A stretch of 64,000 nucleotides of DNA from Mycetohabitans sp. B8 (GTDB taxonomy: Bacteria > Pseudomonadota > Gammaproteobacteria > Burkholderiales > Burkholderiaceae): assembly GCF_021991875.1 (NCBI RefSeq), contig NZ_JAHLKR010000019.1, positions 62,001 to 126,000 of the forward strand. The letters run 5' to 3'. Made by a program: the position numbers and the translations under genes. Every line of letters begins with the position of its first letter. Within the stretch, counting starts at the first letter, position 1. Shown piece by piece: positions 1 to 9,255 of the stretch. The notes beneath the pieces were generated by a model, which saw nothing but the letters and a program-made list of their open reading frames with translations, ran no database searches and was not told the DNA's origin.

Positions 1-558
1 TGCTTTATGCCTGCATGCCGGGGGCTTGGCTCACCGCGTACGCTATACCTGCATGCTTGCGCGGCGGCCGCTACTTGCACGACGGTCATGAGTTGCGCGC
101 TGGTATGCCAATGCAGGAACAGTGCCAGCCGGCGGACCTGCGGCAGGCTCGTCCACGGGCGGCACGATGTGGCAATGCAACGGGCCCGTAAAAGTCAGTA
201 CATCGGTGCAGTCCTGGATCCGCCGTGGCCGCAGTGCTGCGCCGCGCAACGCCGCCCAGCCGGGCGCGGACTGGCCGCCGGCGGCTTGCGCTAAGACGCG
301 GCGTCGCAGCGCACGTGAGACCGTCGTCTCTGATGTCTTCCGTGCTTGTTTGGCCTTCCTTGCGACCGAAACCCGTGGCAGCGTGCCCGTGAGACGCGTG
401 TATCACGCAAGCGCATCGCAACTTCGACACGACGCAGTCCTGCTGCGGCAGCGAACGCGCCATTGCACGAAAGCCCCCCTCCATGGACGACGGAAAATGT
501 ACCGTCAGCCCCGATCCGGACTAAAATGTAAGGTTCTTTGCACCTGAATTGGCACATC
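1..558. other. Left-edge region without a supported gene
   Basis: Several overlapping reading frames exist on both strands, as expected for GC-rich DNA, but none has a recognisable domain, a convincing ribosome binding site or a consistent reading. The promoter and leader of the DUF2863 gene that follows must lie at the right end of this stretch. Confidence 0.5.
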
Positions 559-1776
559 ATGCGCTCGCGTATCGCTAAACGTCTCCCACCTGACGCCGAC
601 AAGCTGGTCGGTCTGTCACTCGCGCTTTTCGCGTCCGGCAGCCGCATCGAAGACCGCTTCTGGGAAGCAAAGCTCGATGCGCTCATCGAAAAAGTGATCC
701 GCAATGGCAACCAGACGACACTGGATGCCGCGCTAGACCATTTGCAGCAAAACCATGCGGACGCCTATGGCGCCCTCGCCGACATGGCCGAGACCCATAG
801 CGAATCGTTCCGCATCGAGCACGACGGTCAACCGTACGACGTGCTGCTGATCGCGGCACCGGTGCTCGCATGGACACGCTACATGATCCCATCCGGCCCG
901 CTGAAAGGCGACGTCGTCGATGCGCTGCGCGCGCAGTTGCAAGCGCACATCTTCGCGGCACGGGCGCGCGTCGCGTTGGCGCCGTACCTGTACAGCATCG
1001 ATCAGTTACCGCGCCATCACGTCGAGACCTTCCGGCTCGCGCAGCAACTTAGCCAAGCGGCGCTGAGCGGCGGCACGGCCAAGCTGAATCTCGGCGATCT
1101 TCCAGAAACATCGCCGATCCTCGCTGATCCTCGCTTCCTGCTGTCCGTGGTCGCCGTGCCGGCCGGCGAGCCACTGTTTCGCTGGCAGGAGGAGGAGAAC
1201 GGTGCACGCGTCGAGCGCGGGCAATGCCTGGAACAATGGCGTGCGCAAGGCGGCATGAACCTGTTGGGCGTGCTGCCCGGCTGCGAATTCGACTGCTTGC
1301 TGCCGGACGCCTATTACTCGGCCTGCCGCGACGCGGACGAACAAATCCGCCCGCATACCGTGCGCACCGCAGTCAGGTATCTGGGCGACACGATCGGCGC
1401 CAAACCGGATGAACTGCGTGCGGTTGTCGCTGGGTTTGGCGAACGGCACGTAGACGAATATCGGATCGCTTTCACCCGGCGCGGCAGCAACGACGTGATC
1501 TACGGCGTGGTATGGCCGTTGTACGGCCGCGAAAACGGCGATCTCGGCCCGGATGACGACGTGCCGCCCGATGAGGACCCGGCCGGCGGCATGCTTGATG
1601 ATGTCATCGGATTGCTCAAGCAAATCGGTGTCACCGATATCCGCCGTCACGCGGCACGATTCGAACCGGAGTACTGCGACGATTGTGGCGTACCACTGTA
1701 TGCCGACCCACTCGGCGAAATCGTGCATGCCGAGATGCCTGAGGATGCCGAACCAGCGCAACCTCACTTTCACTGA
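559..1776 (+). CDS. DUF2863 family protein
   Basis: A 405-residue soluble protein that I recognise as the DUF2863 family of Burkholderia-type bacteria; its function is unknown. There is no signal peptide or membrane segment. The body is acidic and of mixed alpha/beta character, and near the C terminus (about residue 380) there is a CDDC pair (C-x2-C) followed by an acidic tail ending in HFH, which could bind a metal. I chose the ATG at 559 rather than the in-frame TTG at 538, because the family begins with the MRSR...KRL stretch. Flanks are non-coding on the left and an orphan LuxR-type regulator on the right, so the context gives no hint about its job. Confidence 0.75.
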   Translation: MRSRIAKRLPPDADKLVGLSLALFASGSRIEDRFWEAKLDALIEKVIRNGNQTTLDAALDHLQQNHADAYGALADMAETHSESFRIEHDGQPYDVLLIAAPVLAWTRYMIPSGPLKGDVVDALRAQLQAHIFAARARVALAPYLYSIDQLPRHHVETFRLAQQLSQAALSGGTAKLNLGDLPETSPILADPRFLLSVVAVPAGEPLFRWQEEENGARVERGQCLEQWRAQGGMNLLGVLPGCEFDCLLPDAYYSACRDADEQIRPHTVRTAVRYLGDTIGAKPDELRAVVAGFGERHVDEYRIAFTRRGSNDVIYGVVWPLYGRENGDLGPDDDVPPDEDPAGGMLDDVIGLLKQIGVTDIRRHAARFEPEYCDDCGVPLYADPLGEIVHAEMPEDAEPAQPHFH

Positions 1777-1962
1777 AACCCGCGCTTCTCCCGCCCGCCA
1801 CGTGCGTCGCGTTATCGGCCGAAGCGCCATCGCGACGCGGCCCGACTGGCCTTTTGGCTAATGCCGGCCCACTGCTGTTCTTGCCATCATTGATCTCTGA
1901 CGCCCGCCGCGCTGGCCAACGCGGCGGTGCGGTTGTGTGGACTCAGTCAGGGAGAAGTGGTC

Positions 1963-2817
1963 ATGAAAGTCTGCTTGCTGAATGAGCAAGCCGAGAGGCG
2001 CGAAGGGCTGAAAACATTGCTGCGCCAGATCAATCGACATGCATCATTCTACGATGCGCGTGACTGGCGACAAGCGCAGCGCATACTGCAACATGCCTGC
2101 CCGGACATGCTCGTCATCGACTGGCAAGACGGGATGAATGTGCAGGATATCTTTGATCTCCGGCGCCATTATCCCAACCTGCCGATCGCGGCGTTGGTCG
2201 ATGATGACAGCCCGACGCGGGTCCGATCGCTGGTCGACGCTGGCGTGCTCGGCGTCGTGCCGCGGCGCCTCAATCCGCGTCTGATCGTTCGCGCGTTCGA
2301 GATCGTGCTGCTCGGCGGCCACTACGTGCCGCCCAGTGGGCTGAATCTGCACACGCCCACCGTTGTCCCAATCAATACGTACGAGGACAGCTCGCTGAAC
2401 CGAGCAGCCTGCCGACGCCAAAGTGCGTCGTCTGGCCTACTGTCGCCGCGCCAGGAGCAAATCCTGCGACTTGTGCACATGGGCGCGACCAATAAAAGCA
2501 TCGCACGCGCGCTGGGCATCAGCGAAGGAACGGTCAAGATCCATCTCGGCGCGATCTTCGAGAAGCTCGGCGCGACCAACCGCGCGGCCGCGGTGGCAAT
2601 CTACAACGGCTGGCAGACTGGCGCGCTGGAAGTGCTGCGTGATGCGACCCAGCAGGCGCGGCAGCCGGTCTACGGCGAGGCCGGGCCGACGCCGCTGCGC
2701 GCGGCCACCCGCGAGTACCGGCGGCGCGACGCAGCCAATGGGCACGACCATACGGTACTGCAAGCCGCGGAGCCGGACGACGTGCCCTACAAGGTGATTC
2801 CGCGCAAGCGTCGCTGA
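1963..2817 (+). CDS. LuxR-type orphan response regulator with degenerate receiver
   Basis: A 284-residue two-domain DNA-binding protein. Residues 1-115 resemble a receiver fold with a candidate phospho-acceptor Asp at about 53 (VIDW), but the acidic pair near the N terminus is missing (LLNE) and the switch Lys near residue 100 is replaced by Arg (VVPRR). Phosphorylation by a kinase is therefore doubtful. Residues 158-217 are a LuxR/FixJ helix-turn-helix (LSPRQEQILRL, then ISEGTVKIHL). The C-terminal tail of about 65 residues is basic and probably disordered. The start at 1963 has a GGGAG Shine-Dalgarno about 8 bases upstream; a longer frame back to 1927 has none. No histidine kinase lies next to it. 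Targets unknown. Confidence 0.8.
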   Translation: MKVCLLNEQAERREGLKTLLRQINRHASFYDARDWRQAQRILQHACPDMLVIDWQDGMNVQDIFDLRRHYPNLPIAALVDDDSPTRVRSLVDAGVLGVVPRRLNPRLIVRAFEIVLLGGHYVPPSGLNLHTPTVVPINTYEDSSLNRAACRRQSASSGLLSPRQEQILRLVHMGATNKSIARALGISEGTVKIHLGAIFEKLGATNRAAAVAIYNGWQTGALEVLRDATQQARQPVYGEAGPTPLRAATREYRRRDAANGHDHTVLQAAEPDDVPYKVIPRKRR

Positions 2818-2877
2818 ATTGCAACGTCGCGTGCGGGCGTGCGATCTGCTTCCATCGGGAGCCGCGCAGCGAGTAAT

Positions 2878-3579
2878 ATGTCTGGTATGGGATTCCTCTA
2901 TACGTCGTTACCATTGTGGTTGGCGATAGGCGGCAACCTTGCCGCTGTGGCCCTGCTTGCGCTCGCGGCACGAAAGCAGTCTTTCGCGCGGTTGCACGAC
3001 GACACGCTCCAGCATCTGTGGCTCGGCATGACCGTGGCCATCGCGGTCATGTGGGCCATGAATGCATGGCTAAACGATGGCCCGGTAATGCATCTGCTTG
3101 GCGCGACACTGATGGTCACGCTGTTCGACTGGTCACTCGCGCTGGTGTCGATGGCGGCGATATGCACGCTCGTGGCGGCGGTCCTCGGCACACCGTGGGA
3201 TGGCGTGGGCCTGACCTTTATCCTATTTGGGGCGGCGCCGGTCTTCGTCTCGACGCTGCTACAGCGAGCCATTGCCGCATGGTTACCCCGAAACTTGTTG
3301 GTGTTCATCTTCGGTCACGGCTTCGTGACCGCCGCGCTGGCGCTAGGCGCCGCCTGTGCCGGCGCACTGGGCCTGCAACTGATGCTTGCCCACGGCAATA
3401 CGGCTGTGATCCCGCCCAGCTACGGGATGGCCGTCGGCGTGCTTGCCTCTGCCGAAGCGTGGTTCTGCGGCATGCTGACCGCGCTGTTTGCCGTCTATCG
3501 CCCGGCGTGGGTCACCACGTACGATGTGCGCCGCTATCGGTTCAATCGCAGCCACGTGGACCGGGGCCCGCGCGCGTGA
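2878..3579 (+). CDS. CbiM-like energy-coupling factor permease family membrane protein
   Basis: A 233-residue integral membrane protein with about seven hydrophobic segments, beginning with SLPLWLAIGGNLAAV and ending in a short basic cytoplasmic tail. It resembles the COG3235 predicted membrane proteins, distant relatives of the CbiM substrate-capture subunit of cobalt/nickel ECF transporters. No ATPase or T-component gene lies beside it, so a metal-transport role is not shown. Three closely spaced starts are possible (2839, 2878, 2887); 2878 or 2887 give the N terminus directly ahead of the first membrane helix. Confidence 0.65.
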   Translation: MSGMGFLYTSLPLWLAIGGNLAAVALLALAARKQSFARLHDDTLQHLWLGMTVAIAVMWAMNAWLNDGPVMHLLGATLMVTLFDWSLALVSMAAICTLVAAVLGTPWDGVGLTFILFGAAPVFVSTLLQRAIAAWLPRNLLVFIFGHGFVTAALALGAACAGALGLQLMLAHGNTAVIPPSYGMAVGVLASAEAWFCGMLTALFAVYRPAWVTTYDVRRYRFNRSHVDRGPRA

Positions 3580-3805
3580 CCAGCGACCTGTCGGTCCGCT
3601 ATATCGCATGCGACGGTGGCCGCGCGCTATGCCGTTCGGCCACGACGGTACACTTTCCGTTTTGCGTTAAGATGGCGTTCCAGCCCAACCGCGGGCCTCT
3701 GAGCGTATCCAAGTCCGGACCTGTGACACCGCGTGCGAATCCACTGGCCGCACGTCCGCTCACATCGACCGCGGCTTTTTCACGGCACCTAGCAACCAGG
3801 ATTAG

Positions 3806-4384
3806 ATGGATCGTAACTCTACGTCGCGCCCGATACAGCGACTGATCGGCGCCATGGCCTCATGCGCGCTGGCGGCCATGGCGATCGCCATTCCCACGAT
3901 GGCCCGCGCCGATCAAGTCGAACACCACAACGAGCTAGTCTATCAATTCATCACGCAAATGAGCGCCAATCCGCTGGTCGCGGACTGCGCAGCGCACGGC
4001 GACTTTATCGTTGGCACGTCGAGCGCGTTCGACCATGTCGAGTTTCCACACAGTTCGTTCGATCCCGCGCACGCCGAGGTCAAGCCATGGCATGGCTCGT
4101 TCGACCGGGGCAAGCAGCGGGTCAAGGTCGACTCGGTCGTCACCGTCGAAGGGGTCGGCGTGCGTAAGGATGGTTCGACGATGCCCGACGCGCTTAAATT
4201 CCGCTGCGGGTATGTCGACGCGAAAATGCTTGCCTTTAGTTGGAACGATCCGGTCGCGCCGTTCAAGCGCGCCACGCCAAGCCGCCAAGCCGGTAAGGCC
4301 AAAAAGGCACTGCGCGGCTCAGGCCGCAAGAGCCCAGCGAAGGCGGCGGGCAAAGGCACTGGCAAGAAAGGCCGGCGGCGCTGA
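3806..4384 (+). CDS. Small secreted protein with basic C-terminal tail (BspC-like)
   Basis: A 192-residue protein with a clear Sec signal peptide (basic start, hydrophobic core at residues 13-30, ARA cleavage site at 33-35). The mature part of about 100 residues has two cysteines (in VADCAAHG and FRCGY) that could form a disulfide in the periplasm. The last 45 residues are a Lys/Ala/Gly/Arg-rich, histone-like tail that may bind nucleic acid or an anionic surface. I believe it belongs to a family annotated as BspC-domain proteins in Burkholderia, but that is memory, not a search. It stands alone between the ECF-type permease and a convergent carboxypeptidase gene. Confidence 0.65.
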   Translation: MDRNSTSRPIQRLIGAMASCALAAMAIAIPTMARADQVEHHNELVYQFITQMSANPLVADCAAHGDFIVGTSSAFDHVEFPHSSFDPAHAEVKPWHGSFDRGKQRVKVDSVVTVEGVGVRKDGSTMPDALKFRCGYVDAKMLAFSWNDPVAPFKRATPSRQAGKAKKALRGSGRKSPAKAAGKGTGKKGRRR

Positions 4385-4442
4385 GCCCGCCGTGCACGCG
4401 CCCGGATGTGACGCGTGCTGCGCGCACGATGGCCGCGGCGCG

Positions 4443-5585
4443 TCACACCGCGTCGAGTTGCCAGCTGATGGCCTGTAGCATCGCCGCGCCCAGCGACGCA
4501 CTGCGCGCGCCGTTCCAGCCGACGTGCGAGTCGGGCAGGTTCGCATCGTCCTTGAACGGCATTTCAAGCGTGAGCGATAGGCACTTGAACGTGTGGCCGA
4601 CATACTTGGAGGCGAGCTTGAGCGCATCCTGCTGGTAACGCCCGGGCTTGTATCCGTGCTCATCCTGGAAGTGCGCGCTGGCGCGCTTGAAATGGCGGAT
4701 GAATTCGTCGTGCACACGGCGTTGCGCGTCGGAGAAGTCGGGCAGCATTTCCGAGCCGGCAACGAAGACGTAGGGTAGCGCTTCATCGCCATGGATATCG
4801 AAGAACATGTCGCAACCGCTCGCATGGATGGCGTCGCGTACGGCCAGCACTTCGGGGCTGCGGCGCGGGTCCGGCTGCAGCCATTCCCGGTTCAGGTTCG
4901 CGCCAGCGGCGTTGGTGCGCAAGTTACCCAGCGCGCTGCCATCCGGGTTCATGTTGGGTACCACGTGAAAGACCGCGCGTTCGAGCACGATGCGGCCCAG
5001 CGGGTCGCCCCGCCAATCGCCAAGGCCACACAAGCGCCTAAGCAGCCCCTCGACGAACCACTGCGCCATCGTCTCGCCCGGATGCTGCCTTGCGATGATC
5101 CAGATATTGCGCTTGTGCGGCGCCGGTTCGCCAACGGTCAGCAGATCCAGCGCACGTGCCTGCACGGTACGGGTCAGTTCGGTTAAGCGCACACCGGGCT
5201 GCTGGGCCAGCGTATCGACCAACTGCGCATGTCGCGCATACGGATACGGCTCGAAATACGCGTAATAGACCCGGTCGCGCGCCGGCCGATGGCAGATGCG
5301 CAGCACTTGACCATCGTACGTGGTGGGCACCCGGAACCAGTCGATGCCATCATGACTTGCGGCAGCCTGATAACCGTGCCATCCATCCGGAAAAGCACTG
5401 TGCGACGCGTTCTCGAACGTGATCGTGCAGTCCACGTCTTTCGCACCGCTCAGCGAGAAATAGAACCACTGCGCAAACGTCGCTTGGGTGTCGGCGCGCA
5501 GCCGCAATCGAATGTCGTCCGCGCGCTCGCACGATACGACATCGATTGCCCCTGAATCGAATTGACTACTGATGTGAATGCTCAT
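4443..5585 (-). CDS. M14 family zinc carboxypeptidase, cytosolic type
   Basis: A 380-residue protein of the cytosolic carboxypeptidase branch of peptidase family M14. The N-terminal 140 residues form the beta-sandwich domain typical of that branch. The zinc site is visible: H168 and E171 in QHPGET and H265 in DIHGDE. The substrate-binding Asn-Arg pair is N232-R233 and the catalytic Glu is probably E341 in LTLEMPF. There is no signal peptide, so it acts in the cytoplasm; bacterial substrates of this branch are unknown. The start at 5585 was preferred to one 15 bases upstream because MSIHISS matches the usual beginning. It is transcribed in the same direction as yaaA just upstream. Confidence 0.85.
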   Translation of the reverse strand: MSIHISSQFDSGAIDVVSCERADDIRLRLRADTQATFAQWFYFSLSGAKDVDCTITFENASHSAFPDGWHGYQAAASHDGIDWFRVPTTYDGQVLRICHRPARDRVYYAYFEPYPYARHAQLVDTLAQQPGVRLTELTRTVQARALDLLTVGEPAPHKRNIWIIARQHPGETMAQWFVEGLLRRLCGLGDWRGDPLGRIVLERAVFHVVPNMNPDGSALGNLRTNAAGANLNREWLQPDPRRSPEVLAVRDAIHASGCDMFFDIHGDEALPYVFVAGSEMLPDFSDAQRRVHDEFIRHFKRASAHFQDEHGYKPGRYQQDALKLASKYVGHTFKCLSLTLEMPFKDDANLPDSHVGWNGARSASLGAAMLQAISWQLDAV

Positions 5586-5609
5586 GGGTCGGGTCCACAA
5601 CGAATCAAG

Positions 5610-6392
5610 TCAGTTGGCCTGCTTGCGACGAAATACATAGGTCGAATCGTTCGACGCCTTCGCATCGAACCGATAGCCATCGGCATCGAACGCGACGAGC
5701 CCGGCCGGTTCGTCGATCCGATTCACGACTGCAAAGCGGGCGAACGCGCCGCGCGCACGCTTGGCATAGAAGCTAATGATTGTGTATCGACCGTTTTTCC
5801 AGTCCTCAAACACCGGTGTGATCACCGGTGCATCAAGCTGGCGCGGCCTGACCGAACGGAAATACTCGTCCGACGCGCAATTGATCAATACCCGCGCGCC
5901 ACCTGCACGCTTGAGCTGCGCGCTCAGCGCGGCGGTAATCTTATCGCCCCAGAATGCGTACAGGTCCTTGCCGCGCGGGTTGGCAAGCCGCGTGCCCATT
6001 TCGAGCCGGTACGGCAGCATCAGATCAAGCGGACGCAGCACCCCATATAAGCCGGAGAGCACGCGTATATGGCGTTGCGCATAATCCAGATCGGCGGCAG
6101 ACAAGGACCGCGCGTCGAACCCGTCGTAGACATCGCCATTGAACGCGAGCATCGCCTGCTTAGCATGCGGTGGCGCGAACCGCGCGGCAGACCAGTCGCC
6201 GTACCGCGTATAGTTCAACCGCGCGAGCGGATCGGAAAGACGCATCAATGTGCCGATCTGCTGCGGCGAGAACGTGCGCAACTGCGTGATCAACTCGGCC
6301 GAGTCGTCAAGGAATGCCGGTAGCGTATGCTTGTGTACATGGGGCGGGGTGTCATAGTCCAGTGACTTGGCGGGCGACAAAACGATTATCAT
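5610..6392 (-). CDS. yaaA: Peroxide stress protein YaaA
   Basis: A 260-residue protein that matches the YaaA (DUF328, UPF0246) family over its full length, starting with the family signature [13 protein letters not shown] and containing the conserved [10 protein letters not shown] and NCASDEYF stretches. In E. coli YaaA limits intracellular iron and DNA damage during peroxide stress. The frame stays open upstream to 6677, but the family start is the ATG at 6392. It is divergent from the PIN-domain gene, with only 66 bases between the two starts, so both promoters must lie in that short gap. Confidence 0.92.
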   Translation of the reverse strand: MIIVLSPAKSLDYDTPPHVHKHTLPAFLDDSAELITQLRTFSPQQIGTLMRLSDPLARLNYTRYGDWSAARFAPPHAKQAMLAFNGDVYDGFDARSLSAADLDYAQRHIRVLSGLYGVLRPLDLMLPYRLEMGTRLANPRGKDLYAFWGDKITAALSAQLKRAGGARVLINCASDEYFRSVRPRQLDAPVITPVFEDWKNGRYTIISFYAKRARGAFARFAVVNRIDEPAGLVAFDADGYRFDAKASNDSTYVFRRKQAN

Positions 6393-6458
6393 GGAAGACT
6401 GACTGAAAAAAGGCATCGCGCGGCGTGATTGGCCGCAAGCGTTGCCATTGTATCGACA

Positions 6459-7088
6459 ATGACGCCCTCCCGTTCCGCCCCGCCGCTGCCGGCCTACCCT
6501 GTCGCACCATCGAGCGCCACTGCGGCTGCCTTCGCCCGTCCACGCGTGGTGCTCGACACGAACGTGTGGATCGACATCCTGGTATTCGACGATCCCGCGA
6601 CCCGCCCGATTGCAACAGCGCTGCAGGACGGTGGCCTTGACGCCGTGCAGGACGAGCGCTGCGCCAACGAGCTGCAACGTGTGCTCGACTACCCGCAGTT
6701 CGTGCGCTACGCGATCGATAAGCCGGCGGCACTCGCGCGGCTCGCCCGACTATGCGCGCGCGTGGCACCGGCGCTGCGCACGAAGGGTGGCGCCGCAATG
6801 TCTGTGCCGGAAGCAGGCGCGAATGCGAGTGCAAGTGCGCACGCAGCCGGTGCCGCACCGCGCGCGCTGCCGCTGTGCCGCGACCGCGACGACCAGAAGT
6901 TCCTTGAATTGGCACATGACGCAGCTGCACAGTGGCTGGTCACCAAGGACAAGGCGCTGTTGAAGATGGCGCGCCGGATGGCGCGCGAGTTCGACTTGCG
7001 CATTGTGCAGCCGGCCCAGTTCGTCGCGGCCGCAGGCCTTGCCCAGTCGGCGGCAGACGACGCAACGCACGAGCCTACCGTACAATAG
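6459..7088 (+). CDS. PIN-domain putative toxin (COG1569 type)
   Basis: A 209-residue PIN-fold protein, probably a metal-dependent endoribonuclease. The acidic active-site residues are visible: D33 in VVLDTNVW, E71 in CANELQRV and a DRDDQ cluster at 142-146. Residues 110-135 are an Ala/Gly-rich insertion not expected in a compact PIN domain. The start is the ATG at 6459, giving a proline- and alanine-rich leader of about 28 residues. Such proteins are often called toxins of toxin-antitoxin pairs, but no small antitoxin gene lies upstream (yaaA is divergent) or downstream (an aminotransferase follows after 59 bases). A housekeeping role is as likely. Confidence 0.8.
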   Translation: MTPSRSAPPLPAYPVAPSSATAAAFARPRVVLDTNVWIDILVFDDPATRPIATALQDGGLDAVQDERCANELQRVLDYPQFVRYAIDKPAALARLARLCARVAPALRTKGGAAMSVPEAGANASASAHAAGAAPRALPLCRDRDDQKFLELAHDAAAQWLVTKDKALLKMARRMAREFDLRIVQPAQFVAAAGLAQSAADDATHEPTVQ

Positions 7089-7147
7089 GCCCGCTGGAGT
7101 CGATCATCCGGTCGGACGGCTCTCCCTATCGACACGACGTTTATGCC

Positions 7148-8332
7148 ATGAACGCCTCGCATCGCCCGCCCGATACGTCGCCCCGCGTGCCTGCCTTCCC
7201 GTCGCGGCTGCCGCAAGTCGGCACCACGATCTTCACGGTGATGAGCGCGCTCGCGTCCGAGGCCGGTGCCGTCAACCTGGGTCAGGGGTTTCCGGATTTC
7301 GACTGCGATCCACGGATCATCGACGCGGTCGCGCAAGCGATGCGCGACGGCTTCAACCAGTATCCGCCGATGGCCGGCCTTGCGTCGCTGCGCGCCGCGA
7401 TCGCCGCGAAGATCGAACAGCTGTACGGACATCGCTACGACGCGGCCAGCGAAATCACGATCACTGCGGGCGCGACGCAGGCGTTGTTCACTGCCGTGCT
7501 GTGCTGCGTGCAGCCGGGCGACGAGGTGATCGTGATTGAGCCTTGCTACGACAGCTACTTGCCCGCGATTGAGTTGGCCGGTGGCACACCCGTGTTCGTG
7601 ACGCTGAACGCACCCGATTATCGAATTGCATTCGACCAGCTTGCCGCGGCAATCACGCCGAAGACACGACTGATCATCGTGAACACGCCCCACAACCCTA
7701 CCGGCACGGTCTGGTGCGACAGCGACATGCGGGCGCTGCAGGACATCGTGCGTGGCACGGACATCCTGGTGCTGTCCGACGAGGTCTATGAGCATATGGT
7801 GTTTGACGGCGCCCGCCACGAGAGCGTTGCGCGCTATCCGGAACTCGCGGCGCACAGCTTCGTCGTATCAAGCTTCGGCAAGACTTATCACGTGACCGGC
7901 TGGAAGCTCGGCTACGTCGCCGCGCCGCGCGAATTGAGCGCCGAGTTACGCAAGGTCCACCAGTTCAACGTGTTCACGGTGAATTCGGCCACCCAGGCAG
8001 GCGTCGCCACGTACATGGCCGACCCAGCGCCCTATCTGACGTTGCCGGCGTTCTACCAGGCCAAGCGCGACTTTTTTCGTGCCGGCCTGGAACGCACGCG
8101 TTTTAAGCTATTGCCATGTGAAGGCACGTATTTCCAGTGCGTCGATTATTCGGCGATCTCGGCACTGCCGGAAGCGGAGTTTGCCAGGTGGTTAACCGTC
8201 GAGATCGGTGTTGCGGCGATTCCCGTGTCCGCGTTCTATCATCGGGCGCACGACGCCGGCGTCGTGCGCTTTTGCTTCGCCAAGCGCGAGGCGACGCTGG
8301 CAAGCGCGCTCGAGCGCCTCGCCGCGCTGTAG
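7148..8332 (+). CDS. PLP-dependent aminotransferase, methionine aminotransferase (YbdL) type
   Basis: A 394-residue class I aminotransferase. The lysine that binds pyridoxal phosphate is K245 in SSFGKTYHVTGWK; other family residues are D211 in SDEVYE and N183 in NTPHNPTG, and near the N terminus LGQGFPDF binds the substrate carboxylate. The pattern fits the YbdL/kynurenine-type branch, which transaminates methionine and aromatic amino acids with 2-oxo acids. It would act in the cytosol, possibly in methionine salvage or sulfur-amino-acid breakdown. The start at 7148 follows the family; the frame remains open upstream into the PIN-domain gene, with which it could be cotranscribed. Confidence 0.88.
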   Translation: MNASHRPPDTSPRVPAFPSRLPQVGTTIFTVMSALASEAGAVNLGQGFPDFDCDPRIIDAVAQAMRDGFNQYPPMAGLASLRAAIAAKIEQLYGHRYDAASEITITAGATQALFTAVLCCVQPGDEVIVIEPCYDSYLPAIELAGGTPVFVTLNAPDYRIAFDQLAAAITPKTRLIIVNTPHNPTGTVWCDSDMRALQDIVRGTDILVLSDEVYEHMVFDGARHESVARYPELAAHSFVVSSFGKTYHVTGWKLGYVAAPRELSAELRKVHQFNVFTVNSATQAGVATYMADPAPYLTLPAFYQAKRDFFRAGLERTRFKLLPCEGTYFQCVDYSAISALPEAEFARWLTVEIGVAAIPVSAFYHRAHDAGVVRFCFAKREATLASALERLAAL

Positions 8333-8384
8333 CGTGCGGCGCACACCCTGTCCGGGCCGCGCCTGCGCGGCGATGCCCGCGCCG

Positions 8385-9041
8385 CTATTGTCCAGCACGC
8401 TGAGCTTCGATATACGCGTTGCGGTCGGCCTGTACTTTTTGCGCGGCGGGCCGAATGCCGACCTGTTTCACGTGCGCCTTCCAGTCGATACCTGCGTCGA
8501 GCACGTAGTCGGTGCCGTAGATCGCCTGGCTCGCCTGGCCGATCAACGGCAGATGCACGAACGCGGCGATGTCGGCCAACGTGAACGTATCGCCGGCAAT
8601 GTACGGCGCAAACCGCGTCAGTTACTTGAACGCCGGCAGGTGGCGCTGCAGCTTGCGCTGGACCCGTTGTTTCGTGCCCTCCGAGATATCGGTATGGAAG
8701 AACGCCTTAGGGTACAGTTCGCGAGCCACCCACTCAAGGTGCAACTCCATGAACGTGATCAGCTCGCGCTGCTTGGCCGCCGCATACGGGTCCGCCGGCA
8801 AAATCGGCTTGTCTGGGTGCATCGCCGCCAAATACTCAACGATCGGCGTGGATTCGCACAACGGACCGTGCTCGGTCTCGATGAACGGCACCTTGCCCAG
8901 CGGGGACAGCGCGTCATAAGCCGGGTCCTGATGCGGAATCGGCACGACGCAGACTTCCTCGAATGCAATGCCGTGCTCAAGCAGAACAAATTTGACTTTG
9001 TTGTGGTAGTTGGACAGCGAAAACCCATACAGCTTCAACAT
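8385..9041 (-). pseudogene. Glutathione S-transferase interrupted by an in-frame stop
   Basis: A GST-family gene that would encode about 218 residues. It opens with the thioredoxin-like domain (MLKLYGFSLSNYHNKV, then ESTPIVEYLAAMHP) and continues into the helical C-terminal domain. A TAA at 8622-8624 follows LPAFK in the middle of that domain. The same frame then resumes without any shift and reads LTRFAPYIAGDTFTLADIAAF, the conserved N-capping and hydrophobic-staple region of GSTs, to a normal stop at 8385. So one nonsense codon, not a frameshift, breaks the gene. A sequencing error cannot be excluded. The truncated product would lack half of the C-terminal domain. Confidence 0.85.
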
Positions 9042-9255
9042 GATCTTCTCCTTTGGCTGTACAACGATCGGGCTTTGGGGCAGGCGCGATCGCGCGTCCA
9101 CAAACCGCGCGATCGCGCTATTCTAAATCCCGACTCGTCGGCACATTAAACGATCCGCGCTACCGGCCGTCGCCCTGGCTGGCACGCCACGCGCCACTGG
9201 GCTTGTCGCTGCCGCATATTAAGGGCGACACCCCCCAACATGAAGGAGCCCACCG

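Noticed and set aside
43-249. Minus-strand frame with a GPLHCHIVPP stretch resembling a copper-oxidase end
   Set aside because: Only a short His-Cys-His pattern fits; the surrounding residues and spacing do not match multicopper oxidases.
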